In this document: one piece after another, positions 51,894 through 60,644 of the stretch
How the letters are laid out: each line of letters begins with the position of its first letter
Numbering within the stretch: position 1 is the first letter of the stretch
Source of the DNA: Pollutimonas sp963712655
Lineage (GTDB): Bacteria > Pseudomonadota > Gammaproteobacteria > Burkholderiales > Burkholderiaceae_B
NCBI GenBank assembly: GCA_963712655.1
Contig: CAVQIT010000008.1
Span: 1,674,001 to 1,738,000 of the forward strand
Direction of reading: 5' to 3'
Length of the DNA: 64,000 nt
Translations under genes and position numbers: made by a program
Notes under the pieces: model-generated
What the model was told of the DNA's origin: nothing
Seen by the model: the letters and a program-made list of their open reading frames with translations, nothing else
Databases searched by the model: none

Positions 51894-53684
51894 ATGACCA
51901 CCACTCTACTGCTCGGGCCTGTACTTTCGTTTCGGGGGGCCTCCAAAGGAAAATGGAAAGTCAGTGCGCTCATCGGCATTGATACGGCAGCCAAACCGCC
52001 GAAGCTCACTGTCGATGGCAAGGCGGCGAAGAGTACGGTGTTGCTCAAACATCAAGATCGCCAATACCTGCGCTACGACCTGACCGTCAAGCAAGATGGG
52101 CTGGAGCGCCGGGTTCAATACACCGTTGAAGGCGTGGACGAGACGTGGTATTTCACGGTGCCGGGGGAAAATTACGCACCTCGCATGGCCTATGTTTCGT
52201 GCAATGGCTTCTCGGACCCCAGCAGCATCCGCAAGCTGATCAAGGGAGAGAAGGCTGTCTGGGCAGATCTACTGTGCAACCACGATAAGCTGGTGCGCCC
52301 GGATGACTACATGCTCGATACGGAGCAGCTGTGGCATGAGTCGCGCACGCATGACGAAGGCTTGCAGCGTTTTCATCTGTTGCTGATGGGTGGAGATCAG
52401 ATCTACTTTGACTCCATCTGGGAGGACGTCAAGGAGCTCAAAGGCTGGATCGGCTTGCCCAGAGACGAGCAATTGAAGTTTCCAGTCACCACCGAGATCG
52501 AAGCACAGATCGAGAACTACTACCTTACGTTGTATGCCACGAGATGGCTGTCAAATGAGAGGGCTCCTTGGGGCTCAGAAGCCAAGACGCTCGATGCTGC
52601 ACATGCCATGGCGAGGGCTCCGACGGTGATGATGTGGGATGACCACGACATCTTCGACGGCTGGGGCTCATATAGCTGCGAAATGCAGAACAGCCCCTTG
52701 TTCAAACGGCTCTTTCATCATGCGAGGCGGGCGTTCTGGGTATTTCAGATGCAGCATGTAGACGATCTGCTGCCGGAACTAAAACTGCGTGACGACGTGC
52801 TCGTCAAGGCGAACGACCCCCTCTTTCAGAGGATCGAGTGGTCGAAAGTGCTCAAGAAAGACCCCCTCGCCCTGCCCATGCTGGACCAGCAGCCAGGGTT
52901 CAGTTTTGTGCATTCGGTCGGCCCCATACAGCTTGTGGTTGCTGATCTGAGAACCGAACGGTCACACCAGCAGGTGATGGGGCCCGATACATGGATTGCT
53001 TTGAAGATATGGCTCAAGCAAATTCCTGAGAACGATCGTCAGCATCCAGGCATAGGATGCCAACACTTGCTGTTTATGTCTTCTGTGCCAGTAGTGCACC
53101 CGAAGTTGACCCTAGCAGAAGCCTTTCTAGACAACTTCGGCTCTGAGCACGTTCTGGATAGCAGCGCAGACGATCTGAAAGACCACTGGACTCATGATGA
53201 CCATGAGGGCGAGCGGCTGCGCTTACTTGAGACGCTGTTCGCGACGGCAAAGGCAAAACGGCTCAGAGTGGCCATCGTGTCGGGAGACGTGCATGTGGCA
53301 GCGCACGGCGTCGCTTATCGCAAAGATGTGGGACCACAAGACAATTGGGCGCAGATCCAGCAGTTCACATCAACGGCTGTGGTGCATCCGTCGTTGGTGT
53401 CAGTGGCTGAGCGGCTGTTCTTTCATGTCTTGGACGGCGTGGGCAGGATCACGCAAAACCTGGATGTGAGCACCAGCGCGGAGATGTTGATTTTTCCTCA
53501 GTCGAATAGACGGATTTTGGCTGCGCGAAACTGGCTGGCTCTCGAGCTGGACATTGGTGCAGCAAATGCGGCTGGCTCAAAGCTCTGGGCTACATGGCGT
53601 TGTGAAACAAAGGATGGAGTTACGAACCATCAGGTGGCTACAGAGCCGGCATTGCTGCCTGGCGATACGAATGTGCTGGCATAG
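51894..53684 (+). CDS. PhoD-like metallophosphatase, cytoplasmic
   Basis: 596 residues. Metal-binding motifs of the PhoD superfamily: LMGGDQIYFD (about 163-172), MMWDDHDIFDGWG (about 247-259) and VSGDVHVAAHG (about 462-472), plus VVADLRTERS. Unlike secreted PhoD phosphodiesterases it has neither a Tat nor a Sec signal, so it should act in the cytoplasm. GGAGAGAATCC precedes the ATG. It is encoded 21 bases after a DUF4062 gene and 190 bases before a helicase-nuclease gene. It may hydrolyse a phosphodiester signal or nucleic-acid end, but this is speculation. Confidence 0.8.
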   Translation: MTTTLLLGPVLSFRGASKGKWKVSALIGIDTAAKPPKLTVDGKAAKSTVLLKHQDRQYLRYDLTVKQDGLERRVQYTVEGVDETWYFTVPGENYAPRMAYVSCNGFSDPSSIRKLIKGEKAVWADLLCNHDKLVRPDDYMLDTEQLWHESRTHDEGLQRFHLLLMGGDQIYFDSIWEDVKELKGWIGLPRDEQLKFPVTTEIEAQIENYYLTLYATRWLSNERAPWGSEAKTLDAAHAMARAPTVMMWDDHDIFDGWGSYSCEMQNSPLFKRLFHHARRAFWVFQMQHVDDLLPELKLRDDVLVKANDPLFQRIEWSKVLKKDPLALPMLDQQPGFSFVHSVGPIQLVVADLRTERSHQQVMGPDTWIALKIWLKQIPENDRQHPGIGCQHLLFMSSVPVVHPKLTLAEAFLDNFGSEHVLDSSADDLKDHWTHDDHEGERLRLLETLFATAKAKRLRVAIVSGDVHVAAHGVAYRKDVGPQDNWAQIQQFTSTAVVHPSLVSVAERLFFHVLDGVGRITQNLDVSTSAEMLIFPQSNRRILAARNWLALELDIGAANAAGSKLWATWRCETKDGVTNHQVATEPALLPGDTNVLA

Positions 53685-53873
53685 GGGGCTTTGCGGGCGT
53701 ACGACTATTCAAGGTGAACAGCGTATTGGCACATTAGCGAATGGCCGAATGCGGAACCGCGCGACGTTCCACTCCGCGTAGGCTACGCTGCAGGTGTGAC
53801 GGCGTGCGGGCGAGCCGTAAGCGTCTAAGCATTCCATCTGAGTGTGTTGCTTGAAAACATGACGGAGAGAAAA

Positions 53874-56800
53874 ATGGTGACAGAAGCGGACATCGCTGCG
53901 GCAACACATATTCGTTTACCAACAAGATTCGCGTATCAGAACCGAGACGGCATAGTAGATGCTTCATGCATAGCTCGGGCGAGTGCAATCCATGCCGCCA
54001 CAATTTCTTCATATCGGTCTCGTGGTCCTGATTTCAAGCGACTCAAAGCGACTACAGTCGACGGAGCGACTTATGTTGTGGACTTAGTCAGCAATAGTTT
54101 CGACTTCACAGACCTGGCTCCAACAGGTGTGATACGTGGAACAGGTAGCGCAGTCATTGGCGGTGTATTGGAGATCGAACACGCCCGCTTCCGAGAAATT
54201 GAGGCACGCATCGAAGTAGGAAATTGCCTTAAGGCAGAAGCGCATGCCTCGTGGCGCAATGGAATTAACTACGTCTCGGAGCTTGAAGCGGTCGTGGGCC
54301 ATCCTGTGCGACCTGGTTTACGGTCTCCTCAGATTGGTGCACTTCATGCAATCGCAGCACATTGGAGCCTGAGCAACGATCGGGCAATCGTTGTGATGCC
54401 CACCGGAACAGGAAAGACGGAGGTAATGTTGGCCGTCACAGTCGAGTCGCGTGGAAAACGGGTGCTTGTTATCGTCCCTACAGATGCACTCCGTAAGCAG
54501 ACCGCAGACAAGTTTCGCGAGTATGGGCTTCTCAGGAAGCTCGGGATTGTTGACGACGTTAAGAATCCTGTGATTGGCGTGCTTACCGGAAAACCGACAG
54601 CTACGCAGTTCGATGTAATTCGGACGTGCAACGTCGTCATAACGACAATGGCCTCCATCAGTCGAGGTAGCGACCATGAGCAAGAGGCATTCGCTGCCCT
54701 CTTTAGCGAAGTGTTCTTTGACGAGGCCCATCACGCTCAGGCAACAACATGGAACAAGTTCGCAGGGTTCTGCAGACACGCACGAACGCTGCTGTTCACC
54801 GCCACGCCCTTTCGGGAGGATGGTAAGGCTCTGGATGGGAAGATCATCTACAACTATCCGCTACAGCTCGCACAAGAGAACGAATTCTTCAAGCCAATCC
54901 AGTTCCTGCAAGTCTTCGAGCCCGACAGTTCACTGGCTGACTTGAGGATCGCTGAAAAGGCGGTGGAGAAGTTGAGGGCCGACCTTGCGAATGGCTTGGA
55001 CCACATGCTGCTGGCAAGAGCAAATACGATTGGGCAAGCCCAAAGTCTCTTCCAAGATATCTATAACGCAGAATTTCCTGATCTGAACCCCGTGCTTGTC
55101 CACAGTCAAACGCGTGGCCGAGAGCAAGTCCTACACAATATCCGAAGCGGTCAGCACCGAATAGTAATTTGCGTTGACATGTTTGGTGAAGGCTTCGATC
55201 TGCCGCAGCTAAAGGTTGCCGCACTGCATTCGGTACACAAAAGTCTCGGCATCACACTGCAGTTCATTGGGCGCTTCGCGCGGGCTGCTGAAAATGTTGG
55301 GGAGGCGAGCTTTGTTGCCAATACGGCGGAGGACGGTGTCCCCGAAGCCCTGGAAAGCCTGTACCAGGAGGATGCCGATTGGAACAATCTGCTGTCCGAC
55401 TTGAGCTACGATGCTATTGACCCACAGGCTAGATTGTCAGAGCTGGCAGAAAACCTTCAGCCACTTGATGAGGCGAATTCTGAGTTGGAGATATCGACAT
55501 TGACGATGAAGCCTAAGCTGAGCACCGAAGTGTTTCGAGTACCTGACTTCGACCACTCAGGATATCGCACGGCGTTTCGACCAGCCCAGATTATCCATCA
55601 GCCGATTTTCAGCCAGCAGGACCAGATGCTGGTCTTCATTGTCAATCAACAAGACAAGGTTGACTGGACGGACTCCCGGGACATTGCTACCGACACATGG
55701 GACTTGTTTGTCGTCTTCTACGATGAGGAACACAGCCTGCTTTTCATTAATAGTTCACGGAAACATTTCGCATCGAAGCTGGCAAGGAGTCTATCCGCCG
55801 ACCCTCAGCCGGTGCGAGATGAGGATGTATTCCGCGCGTTCAGTAACTTGCGGCGTTTGACTCTACACAGTGTTGGCTTGACAGGTCTAAGTAGAAACGT
55901 CAGATACCAAATGTTTGCCGGACTAGATGTTCGAGACGCAATTGATCCTGTTCTTCAACAGGACAAGATGAAATCGAACGTGATGGGCGTTGGATATGAG
56001 GCCGGCCAAAGAGTGAGTATTGGATGTTCACGCAAGGGAAAAATTTGGTCGCTCCAGACCGACTCTCTGGCGGGCTGGAGAGAGTGGTGTCGTAGTCTAG
56101 GCGTGAAGCTGTCGAATGAAAATGTCGAACCGAACGACTTTCTCAAGTACACACTGATTCCGGATCTTCTAAAGAACGGCGTACTTCCTGACCAGCAGGC
56201 CATGATGATCGATTGGCCGGATCAACTTTTCGAGTCAGCAAGCTTCAAAATCACGGTTATGCACGGCGATGATAAATACAGCTTTCACGAATGCCAACTA
56301 GATTTGGTCGAATGGGCTGCCGCTGGAAATGCATTTATCTTCAAGTTGAAGGCTGGCAGAGACTTGGAATGCGTTTTCAAGTTGACGCTCATCGCTGAAG
56401 ATGCTGCCCAAGGTCTGTTTTACTCAATCACGCCTGTTGAGGGACCTGGAATTAGCATTGAAGCATTCAACAAAGTTGAGTCCGCTGTTGAGTTCTTCAC
56501 CGCCAATCCTCCTCTGGTTCGACTGGCAGATGGTTCGCAGCTCTCAGGTGAGATATTGTTGAAACCGCGTGAAGAGCTGGCGGAGGTTTTTGACCGTGAT
56601 CTGATAAGCCAACTTGCCTGGGGCGATACGCTACTGAATCAAGAAAGCCGCTGGAGCGGTGGGGAGCTTCGGCCCCGCTCAATTCAACAGAGGTTCATCG
56701 AACGTCTAGAACAAGGTCCGTCGGCGTTTATCATTGACGACGACGATGCCGGAGAAAGCGCGGACATAGTTGCGATTGAGGACACCGAAGACACGATTAC

Positions 56801-57176
56801 AGTCACACTTTGGCATTGTAAGTTCTCCTCCGGGGCAGCCCCCGGTAATCGTGTGAAGGACCTCTATGAAGTTTGCGGCCAGGCGCAAAAGTCAACAAAA
56901 TGGACATGGAACTTTGCCACTCTAGTTGCCCACTTGACGGTACGTGAGGCCAAACATCGCGGAGGTCGCCCCTCAAGATTTATCAGAGGAAGCTTGGACA
57001 GATTGATTGTTCTCAGAAAGGCATCACGGCGGAAGTATGTAGTCTTCCGGGTAGGCATTGTTCAGCCGGGCTTGTCGAAAGCTGGAATTGGAAACGAGCA
57101 CCTCGCAATACTGGGCGCTACCAGCCTCTTTCTGCGCACGCTCACTAATCATCCACTAATGGTGATTTCCAGTTGA
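53874..57176 (+). CDS. DEAH-box superfamily II helicase with nuclease-like C terminus
   Basis: 1100 residues from the ATG at 53874, which has GGAGAG at good spacing. SF2 motifs: Walker A VMPTGTGKTEVM (about 173-184), DEAH in VFFDEAHHAQ (about 280-289), LFTATPFRED (about 307-316) and QFIGRFARA (about 463-471). Near the C terminus ADIVAIEDTEDTITVTLWHC followed by KFSSG (about 962-988) has the strand pattern and D ... H-x-K residues of a PD-(D/E)xK-like nuclease, followed by RVKDLYEVCGQAQKSTKW. Such helicase-nuclease proteins are common single or partnered defence genes. It probably works with the DUF4062 and PhoD genes upstream; shared orientation supports this but the 190-base gap leaves room for a separate promoter. 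Confidence 0.8.
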   Translation: MVTEADIAAATHIRLPTRFAYQNRDGIVDASCIARASAIHAATISSYRSRGPDFKRLKATTVDGATYVVDLVSNSFDFTDLAPTGVIRGTGSAVIGGVLEIEHARFREIEARIEVGNCLKAEAHASWRNGINYVSELEAVVGHPVRPGLRSPQIGALHAIAAHWSLSNDRAIVVMPTGTGKTEVMLAVTVESRGKRVLVIVPTDALRKQTADKFREYGLLRKLGIVDDVKNPVIGVLTGKPTATQFDVIRTCNVVITTMASISRGSDHEQEAFAALFSEVFFDEAHHAQATTWNKFAGFCRHARTLLFTATPFREDGKALDGKIIYNYPLQLAQENEFFKPIQFLQVFEPDSSLADLRIAEKAVEKLRADLANGLDHMLLARANTIGQAQSLFQDIYNAEFPDLNPVLVHSQTRGREQVLHNIRSGQHRIVICVDMFGEGFDLPQLKVAALHSVHKSLGITLQFIGRFARAAENVGEASFVANTAEDGVPEALESLYQEDADWNNLLSDLSYDAIDPQARLSELAENLQPLDEANSELEISTLTMKPKLSTEVFRVPDFDHSGYRTAFRPAQIIHQPIFSQQDQMLVFIVNQQDKVDWTDSRDIATDTWDLFVVFYDEEHSLLFINSSRKHFASKLARSLSADPQPVRDEDVFRAFSNLRRLTLHSVGLTGLSRNVRYQMFAGLDVRDAIDPVLQQDKMKSNVMGVGYEAGQRVSIGCSRKGKIWSLQTDSLAGWREWCRSLGVKLSNENVEPNDFLKYTLIPDLLKNGVLPDQQAMMIDWPDQLFESASFKITVMHGDDKYSFHECQLDLVEWAAAGNAFIFKLKAGRDLECVFKLTLIAEDAAQGLFYSITPVEGPGISIEAFNKVESAVEFFTANPPLVRLADGSQLSGEILLKPREELAEVFDRDLISQLAWGDTLLNQESRWSGGELRPRSIQQRFIERLEQGPSAFIIDDDDAGESADIVAIEDTEDTITVTLWHCKFSSGAAPGNRVKDLYEVCGQAQKSTKWTWNFATLVAHLTVREAKHRGGRPSRFIRGSLDRLIVLRKASRRKYVVFRVGIVQPGLSKAGIGNEHLAILGATSLFLRTLTNHPLMVISS

Positions 57177-57386
57177 TGACAGTTGGACAGCATAGCGGAT
57201 GCCGCCAATGTCCACTGTCGTGGAAGTAGCTTCAGTCCATAGCCGTTGATAGACTTCATTGGGTCCCGGTAGTCTTCGTGGTTTCTCATTACAGCTGCCG
57301 GAGACATCAAGACGCAGGAAAAGGGAACCGGAGAGAGCGCACGGTCACAGCGGGTAGCGATTATTCAATAAGTCGGGGTCAAGGTC

Positions 57387-58691
57387 GGCTCTTCATCATT
57401 AAAGGGGGACAGCGACATTCATTAGACTTGTTTTTGCGACGAAACACGTTTAATGGAAGCAATGCCGATGTCCCCAGTAAATTCTATCTTAGGAATCAGA
57501 GATTTATTGATTGATCGAGTGGAATGTGGCCCAGAGATTCACGTCTGGGCCCGGCCAGCCAAGCGCTTGGCGTGCGTACATTGCCAGCAAGAGTCGGTAC
57601 GTATTAAGGCCACACACCAACGTACGCTCAAACACACGCGCCAGGGCAACCAGCTGATGGTGCTGCACCTGCGCGTGCCCAAGTACCACTGCACCGATTG
57701 CAATCGCTATTTTCGCCACCGCTTCGCGGGCATCCGGCCGCGGCGCCGAGCCACCGAAGCGTATCGCCTGGAGGTCTTCGAGGCCCACGACGGGGGCGTG
57801 AGCCAGCACCAACTGACGCGCACGCATCGTATCGGCAGCGCCACGGTCGAGCGCTGGTATCAATCGTTTGTAAAGCAACGGGTCTCGGAGCTCTCGGGCA
57901 GGGCCTGCCCCCAGGTGCTGGGCATCGATGAACATTTCTTCAGCCGTAAAAAGGGCTACGCCACCACGCTGGTCGATTTGAAGAATCACAAGGTGTTCGA
58001 TGTGGTGCTGGGCCGCTCAGAAGCCAGCCTGCGCAGCTATTTGAAGCGTTTGCCGGGCAAGGAGCACGTGCGTGTCATTGTGATGGATCTATCCGAGACC
58101 TATCGCCGTATTGCCCAACAGTACTTTCCCAATGCCATGATCGTGGCCGATCGCTTCCATGTCATTCGGCTGGTGAACCAGCATTTGCTCAAGCTGTGGC
58201 AACAGCACGACCCCCAAGGGCGCAAGAACCGGGGGCTGCTCAGCCTGATGCGCCGCCATCACTGGAATCTATCTTCGGTCCAGAAGGAACGTCTGCACCA
58301 GTACCTGGCACAGTCGCCGGTGCTGCAGGCCTTGTATTTCGCCAAACAGCAACTGAACGGCTTTCTGGTCATGAAGCACTTGAAGGCCAAGCGGGCCAAG
58401 CAGTTGCTGCCCAAGTTTCTGGCCTTGATCCGCCAGTTTGAACAAAGCCCGGCCAAGGCGCTGGCCGCTACGTTAACATCGTGGCTGGAGCCCATTGTAC
58501 GAATGTGGCGATTTACCAAGTCCAATGGGATCACCGAGGGGTTCCACACCAAGATGGAAATGCTCTCACGCCGAGCGTACGGGTTCAGGAATTTTGAGAA
58601 TTACCGCATGCGGGTCTTGGCCCAGTGCGGTTGGAACGGTGTGATTAACCGAGTGTGATGAGTGCCCATCCCCCGTTAATGGGGAAGAGCC
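57387..58691 (+). mobile_element. ISL3-family insertion sequence with 8-bp target duplications
   Basis: 1305 bases bounded by inverted repeats that begin GGCTCTTC on both sides (left 57387-57414; right 58664-58691 on the opposite strand, both containing ATTAA-n-GGGGGA). It is flanked by exact 8-base direct repeats TCAAGGTC at 57379-57386 and 58692-58699. A complete transposase gene is inside. Recent, intact insertion. Confidence 0.93.
57453..58658 (+). CDS. ISL3-family transposase
   Basis: 401 residues. N-terminal zinc finger CVHCQQES ... YHCTDCNRYFRHRF, helix-turn-helix around GGVSQHQLTRTHRIGSATVE, then the DDE domain: LGIDEHFFSRKKGY, VIVMDLSETYRRI with IVADRFHVIRLVNQHLL, and SNGITEGFHTKMEMLSRRAYG near the C terminus. 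The full ISL3 pattern is present, so the element should be active. Confidence 0.95.
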   Translation: MEAMPMSPVNSILGIRDLLIDRVECGPEIHVWARPAKRLACVHCQQESVRIKATHQRTLKHTRQGNQLMVLHLRVPKYHCTDCNRYFRHRFAGIRPRRRATEAYRLEVFEAHDGGVSQHQLTRTHRIGSATVERWYQSFVKQRVSELSGRACPQVLGIDEHFFSRKKGYATTLVDLKNHKVFDVVLGRSEASLRSYLKRLPGKEHVRVIVMDLSETYRRIAQQYFPNAMIVADRFHVIRLVNQHLLKLWQQHDPQGRKNRGLLSLMRRHHWNLSSVQKERLHQYLAQSPVLQALYFAKQQLNGFLVMKHLKAKRAKQLLPKFLALIRQFEQSPAKALAATLTSWLEPIVRMWRFTKSNGITEGFHTKMEMLSRRAYGFRNFENYRMRVLAQCGWNGVINRV

Positions 58692-58741
58692 TCAAGGTCC
58701 GCAGTCAGGCTAGAGTACATTCAGCAGCACTGTCTTGACGA

Positions 58742-58772
58742 TAGTGCCCATCCCCCGATTATGGGGAAGAGC
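58742..58772. repeat. Solo ISL3-type terminal repeat next to the tRNA
   Basis: 31 bases (ATAGTGCCCATCCCCCG onward) nearly identical to the right end of the adjacent ISL3 element (58661-58691), with the same orientation. It ends in GAAGAGCC 13 bases before the tRNA 3' end. A relic of an earlier copy of the same IS, possibly marking a deletion that removed the island integrase. Confidence 0.7.
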
Positions 58773-58785
58773 CGGAATTTTAAGC

Positions 58786-58870
58786 TGGTGCCCGGGGCCG
58801 GAATCGAACCGGCACGCCTTGCGGCGGGGGATTTTGAGTCCCCTGCGTCTACCAATTTCACCACCCGGGC
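58786..58870 (-). tRNA. tRNA-Leu (anticodon CAA)
   Basis: 85 nucleotides on the minus strand including an encoded CCA. The acceptor stem pairs GCCCGGG with CCCGGGC; the anticodon stem GGGGA/TCCCC encloses loop CTCAAAA, giving anticodon CAA. A long variable arm (GCCGCAAGGCG region) is as expected for a class II leucine tRNA, and the T-arm has GGTTCGATTCC. It is the integration site of the tandem islands at its 3' side. Confidence 0.95.
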
Positions 58871-59052
58871 ATTCAAGCAGATCGCTTTGCGAAACATACA
58901 AAGCGTGGCAGAAAGGCGTAATTATACGCACTCTTAAAAGAGTTTGCATAATGGCCTGGCTGGCTGCTTCTCAGAACAAAAATACAGCGATTTATCCCCC
59001 TGATAAAACCACCGCCAGCAGCCATAAAACCCAAAAAAACCAAGCCGCAAAT

Positions 59053-59862
59053 TTAGCTATTACCCTCCAACCACTCCCCAAGCAGCCCCTCGAACTTCTC
59101 CGCCTGTTCCATGAGAAAAAAATGGCTCGCGTCATCGAAAACCTCGGTCCTCGAATTCGGCAGCCCATCCGACAGCATCCGCGTCGCGGTCAGCGAGCAT
59201 ATGGGATCGCTGCTGCCCGCCATGATCAAGGTGGGCTGCGTGATCCGCGCCAGGTCGGCAATGGTATCGTGCTTCTGGCAAGCCTCATTCTGCCGTATAT
59301 AGCAAGCCGGCAAACGGGTTTCGCCGCCTATCAGTTTTTCGATGGCATCGATCTGCTTCGGATGTTGATTGAAAAATCCGGCCGAAACGAAGTTCTGGAT
59401 CGAGTGGCGCGCATGGTCGGCCCAGTTCATGCGCCATTCCAGGGCCTCGCGCATATTGGACAATACCCGGCGGCCCAGTGGGTCCAGGCGTGCAAACGAA
59501 GCGCACAAGGCCAGGGAAATGACGCGCTCCGGTGCTTTCAGCGCCATGTGCTGCGCGACCGCGCCGCCCATCGATCGTCCCACCACATGCGCCTTTTCTA
59601 TCTTCAGGTAATCCATCAACTGCAGCGTATCGTCGGCCAGATCCTCCGTGCCGACGGCTTCGTCGACCTGGGTGCTTTTCCCCGCTCCGCGATTGTCGAA
59701 GGCAATGACGCGATAGTTGCGCCGTAGCGCTTCCACCTGCGCCAGCCAGGCGCTGTGGTCGCCGGCAAGGCCATGTATAAGAATGACAGGTACGCCTTGG
59801 CCTTCGTCCAGGTAATGCAGGGTGTAGCGTCCCAGCGCGGCTTCTTTTAACTGATATCCCAT
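59053..59862 (-). CDS. Alpha/beta hydrolase
   Basis: 269 residues from the ATG at 59862, preceded by CGGAGAAG; a frame extension to 59931 overlaps the livF start region and is unlikely. Oxyanion HG in VILIHGLAGDHSAW, nucleophile elbow VGRSMGGAVAQ (Ser in G-x-S-M-G), probable acid Asp in IMAGSSDPICSL and catalytic His in FDDASHFFLMEQ. Typical of soluble esterases, lactonases or C-C hydrolases of this superfamily. It lies just downstream of, and in the same direction as, the Liv transporter operon, so it could be its last gene. Substrate not known. Confidence 0.87.
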   Translation of the reverse strand: MGYQLKEAALGRYTLHYLDEGQGVPVILIHGLAGDHSAWLAQVEALRRNYRVIAFDNRGAGKSTQVDEAVGTEDLADDTLQLMDYLKIEKAHVVGRSMGGAVAQHMALKAPERVISLALCASFARLDPLGRRVLSNMREALEWRMNWADHARHSIQNFVSAGFFNQHPKQIDAIEKLIGGETRLPACYIRQNEACQKHDTIADLARITQPTLIMAGSSDPICSLTATRMLSDGLPNSRTEVFDDASHFFLMEQAEKFEGLLGEWLEGNS

Positions 59863-59927
59863 CTGGCTTCTCCGGCAAACGGCAACGATTGCCGCGTTTA
59901 CGTTTTGTTGGCGGGGTTTGCCGGCGT

Positions 59928-60644
59928 TCAACTTACGCCGAGATGCGATTGCAATGCCGATTGTTGTTCCTGGAAATGGTCTTTTGTGCCGGAGAACACC
60001 GTGCGGCCGGTGTTAAGCAGCACCACGTCGTCGGCCACGCTCATGGCCAGTCCCAGGTTCTGTTCGACCAGCACAATGGCGATTTCGGTTTTCAGCGCGG
60101 CCAGTACATTGCCGACTTCCCGGACGATTTGCGGGGCGAGGCCTTCGGAGGGTTCGTCCAGCAATAGCACTTTGGGATTTGTCATGAGCGCGCGGCCGAT
60201 GGCAAGCATTTGCTGTTCACCGCCCGACAGGCTGCCCGCCACCTGGTTCTGGCGTTCCAGCAGCCTGGGGAAAATATTATTGATGTCTTCGTGCGACCAT
60301 CTGCGGCGCCCGGCAGGCGTGTTCCTGCGCGAGGCGACTTCCAGGTTTTCGCGTACGCTCAGGCTGGCAAAGACACGCCGGCCTTGCGGCACCAGGCCGA
60401 TGCCGGCTTTGCTGATTTGTTCCGGTGTGCATTTTTCAATGAAGGCGCCGTCCAGCACGATGCTGCCCGAGCGCGGCGGCAGGAAGCCCACGATTGCGCT
60501 GATGCAGGTGGATTTGCCGGCGCCATTGCGCCCCAGAAGGGTAAGCAGTCGGCCCGCTTTCAGGGTGAACGACATGTCGTGCAGCACATGGCTGTCGGCA
60601 TAATAGGCATTGATGCCGTTGACGGACAGCAGGTTAGTGTCCAA
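59928..60644 (-). CDS. livF: Branched-chain amino acid-type ABC transporter ATP-binding protein LivF
   Basis: 238 residues. Walker A LGRNGAGKST, signature LSGGEQQMLAIGRAL, Walker B VLLLDEPSEGLAP, and the LivF-typical GLVPQGRRVFASLSVREN. It starts at a TTG (60644) with GGGAGA upstream and overlaps livG by 11 bases. Together with LivG it powers the uptake system encoded here. Substrates of this family include branched-chain amino acids, amides and aromatic acids. Confidence 0.93.
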   Translation of the reverse strand: MDTNLLSVNGINAYYADSHVLHDMSFTLKAGRLLTLLGRNGAGKSTCISAIVGFLPPRSGSIVLDGAFIEKCTPEQISKAGIGLVPQGRRVFASLSVRENLEVASRRNTPAGRRRWSHEDINNIFPRLLERQNQVAGSLSGGEQQMLAIGRALMTNPKVLLLDEPSEGLAPQIVREVGNVLAALKTEIAIVLVEQNLGLAMSVADDVVLLNTGRTVFSGTKDHFQEQQSALQSHLGVS

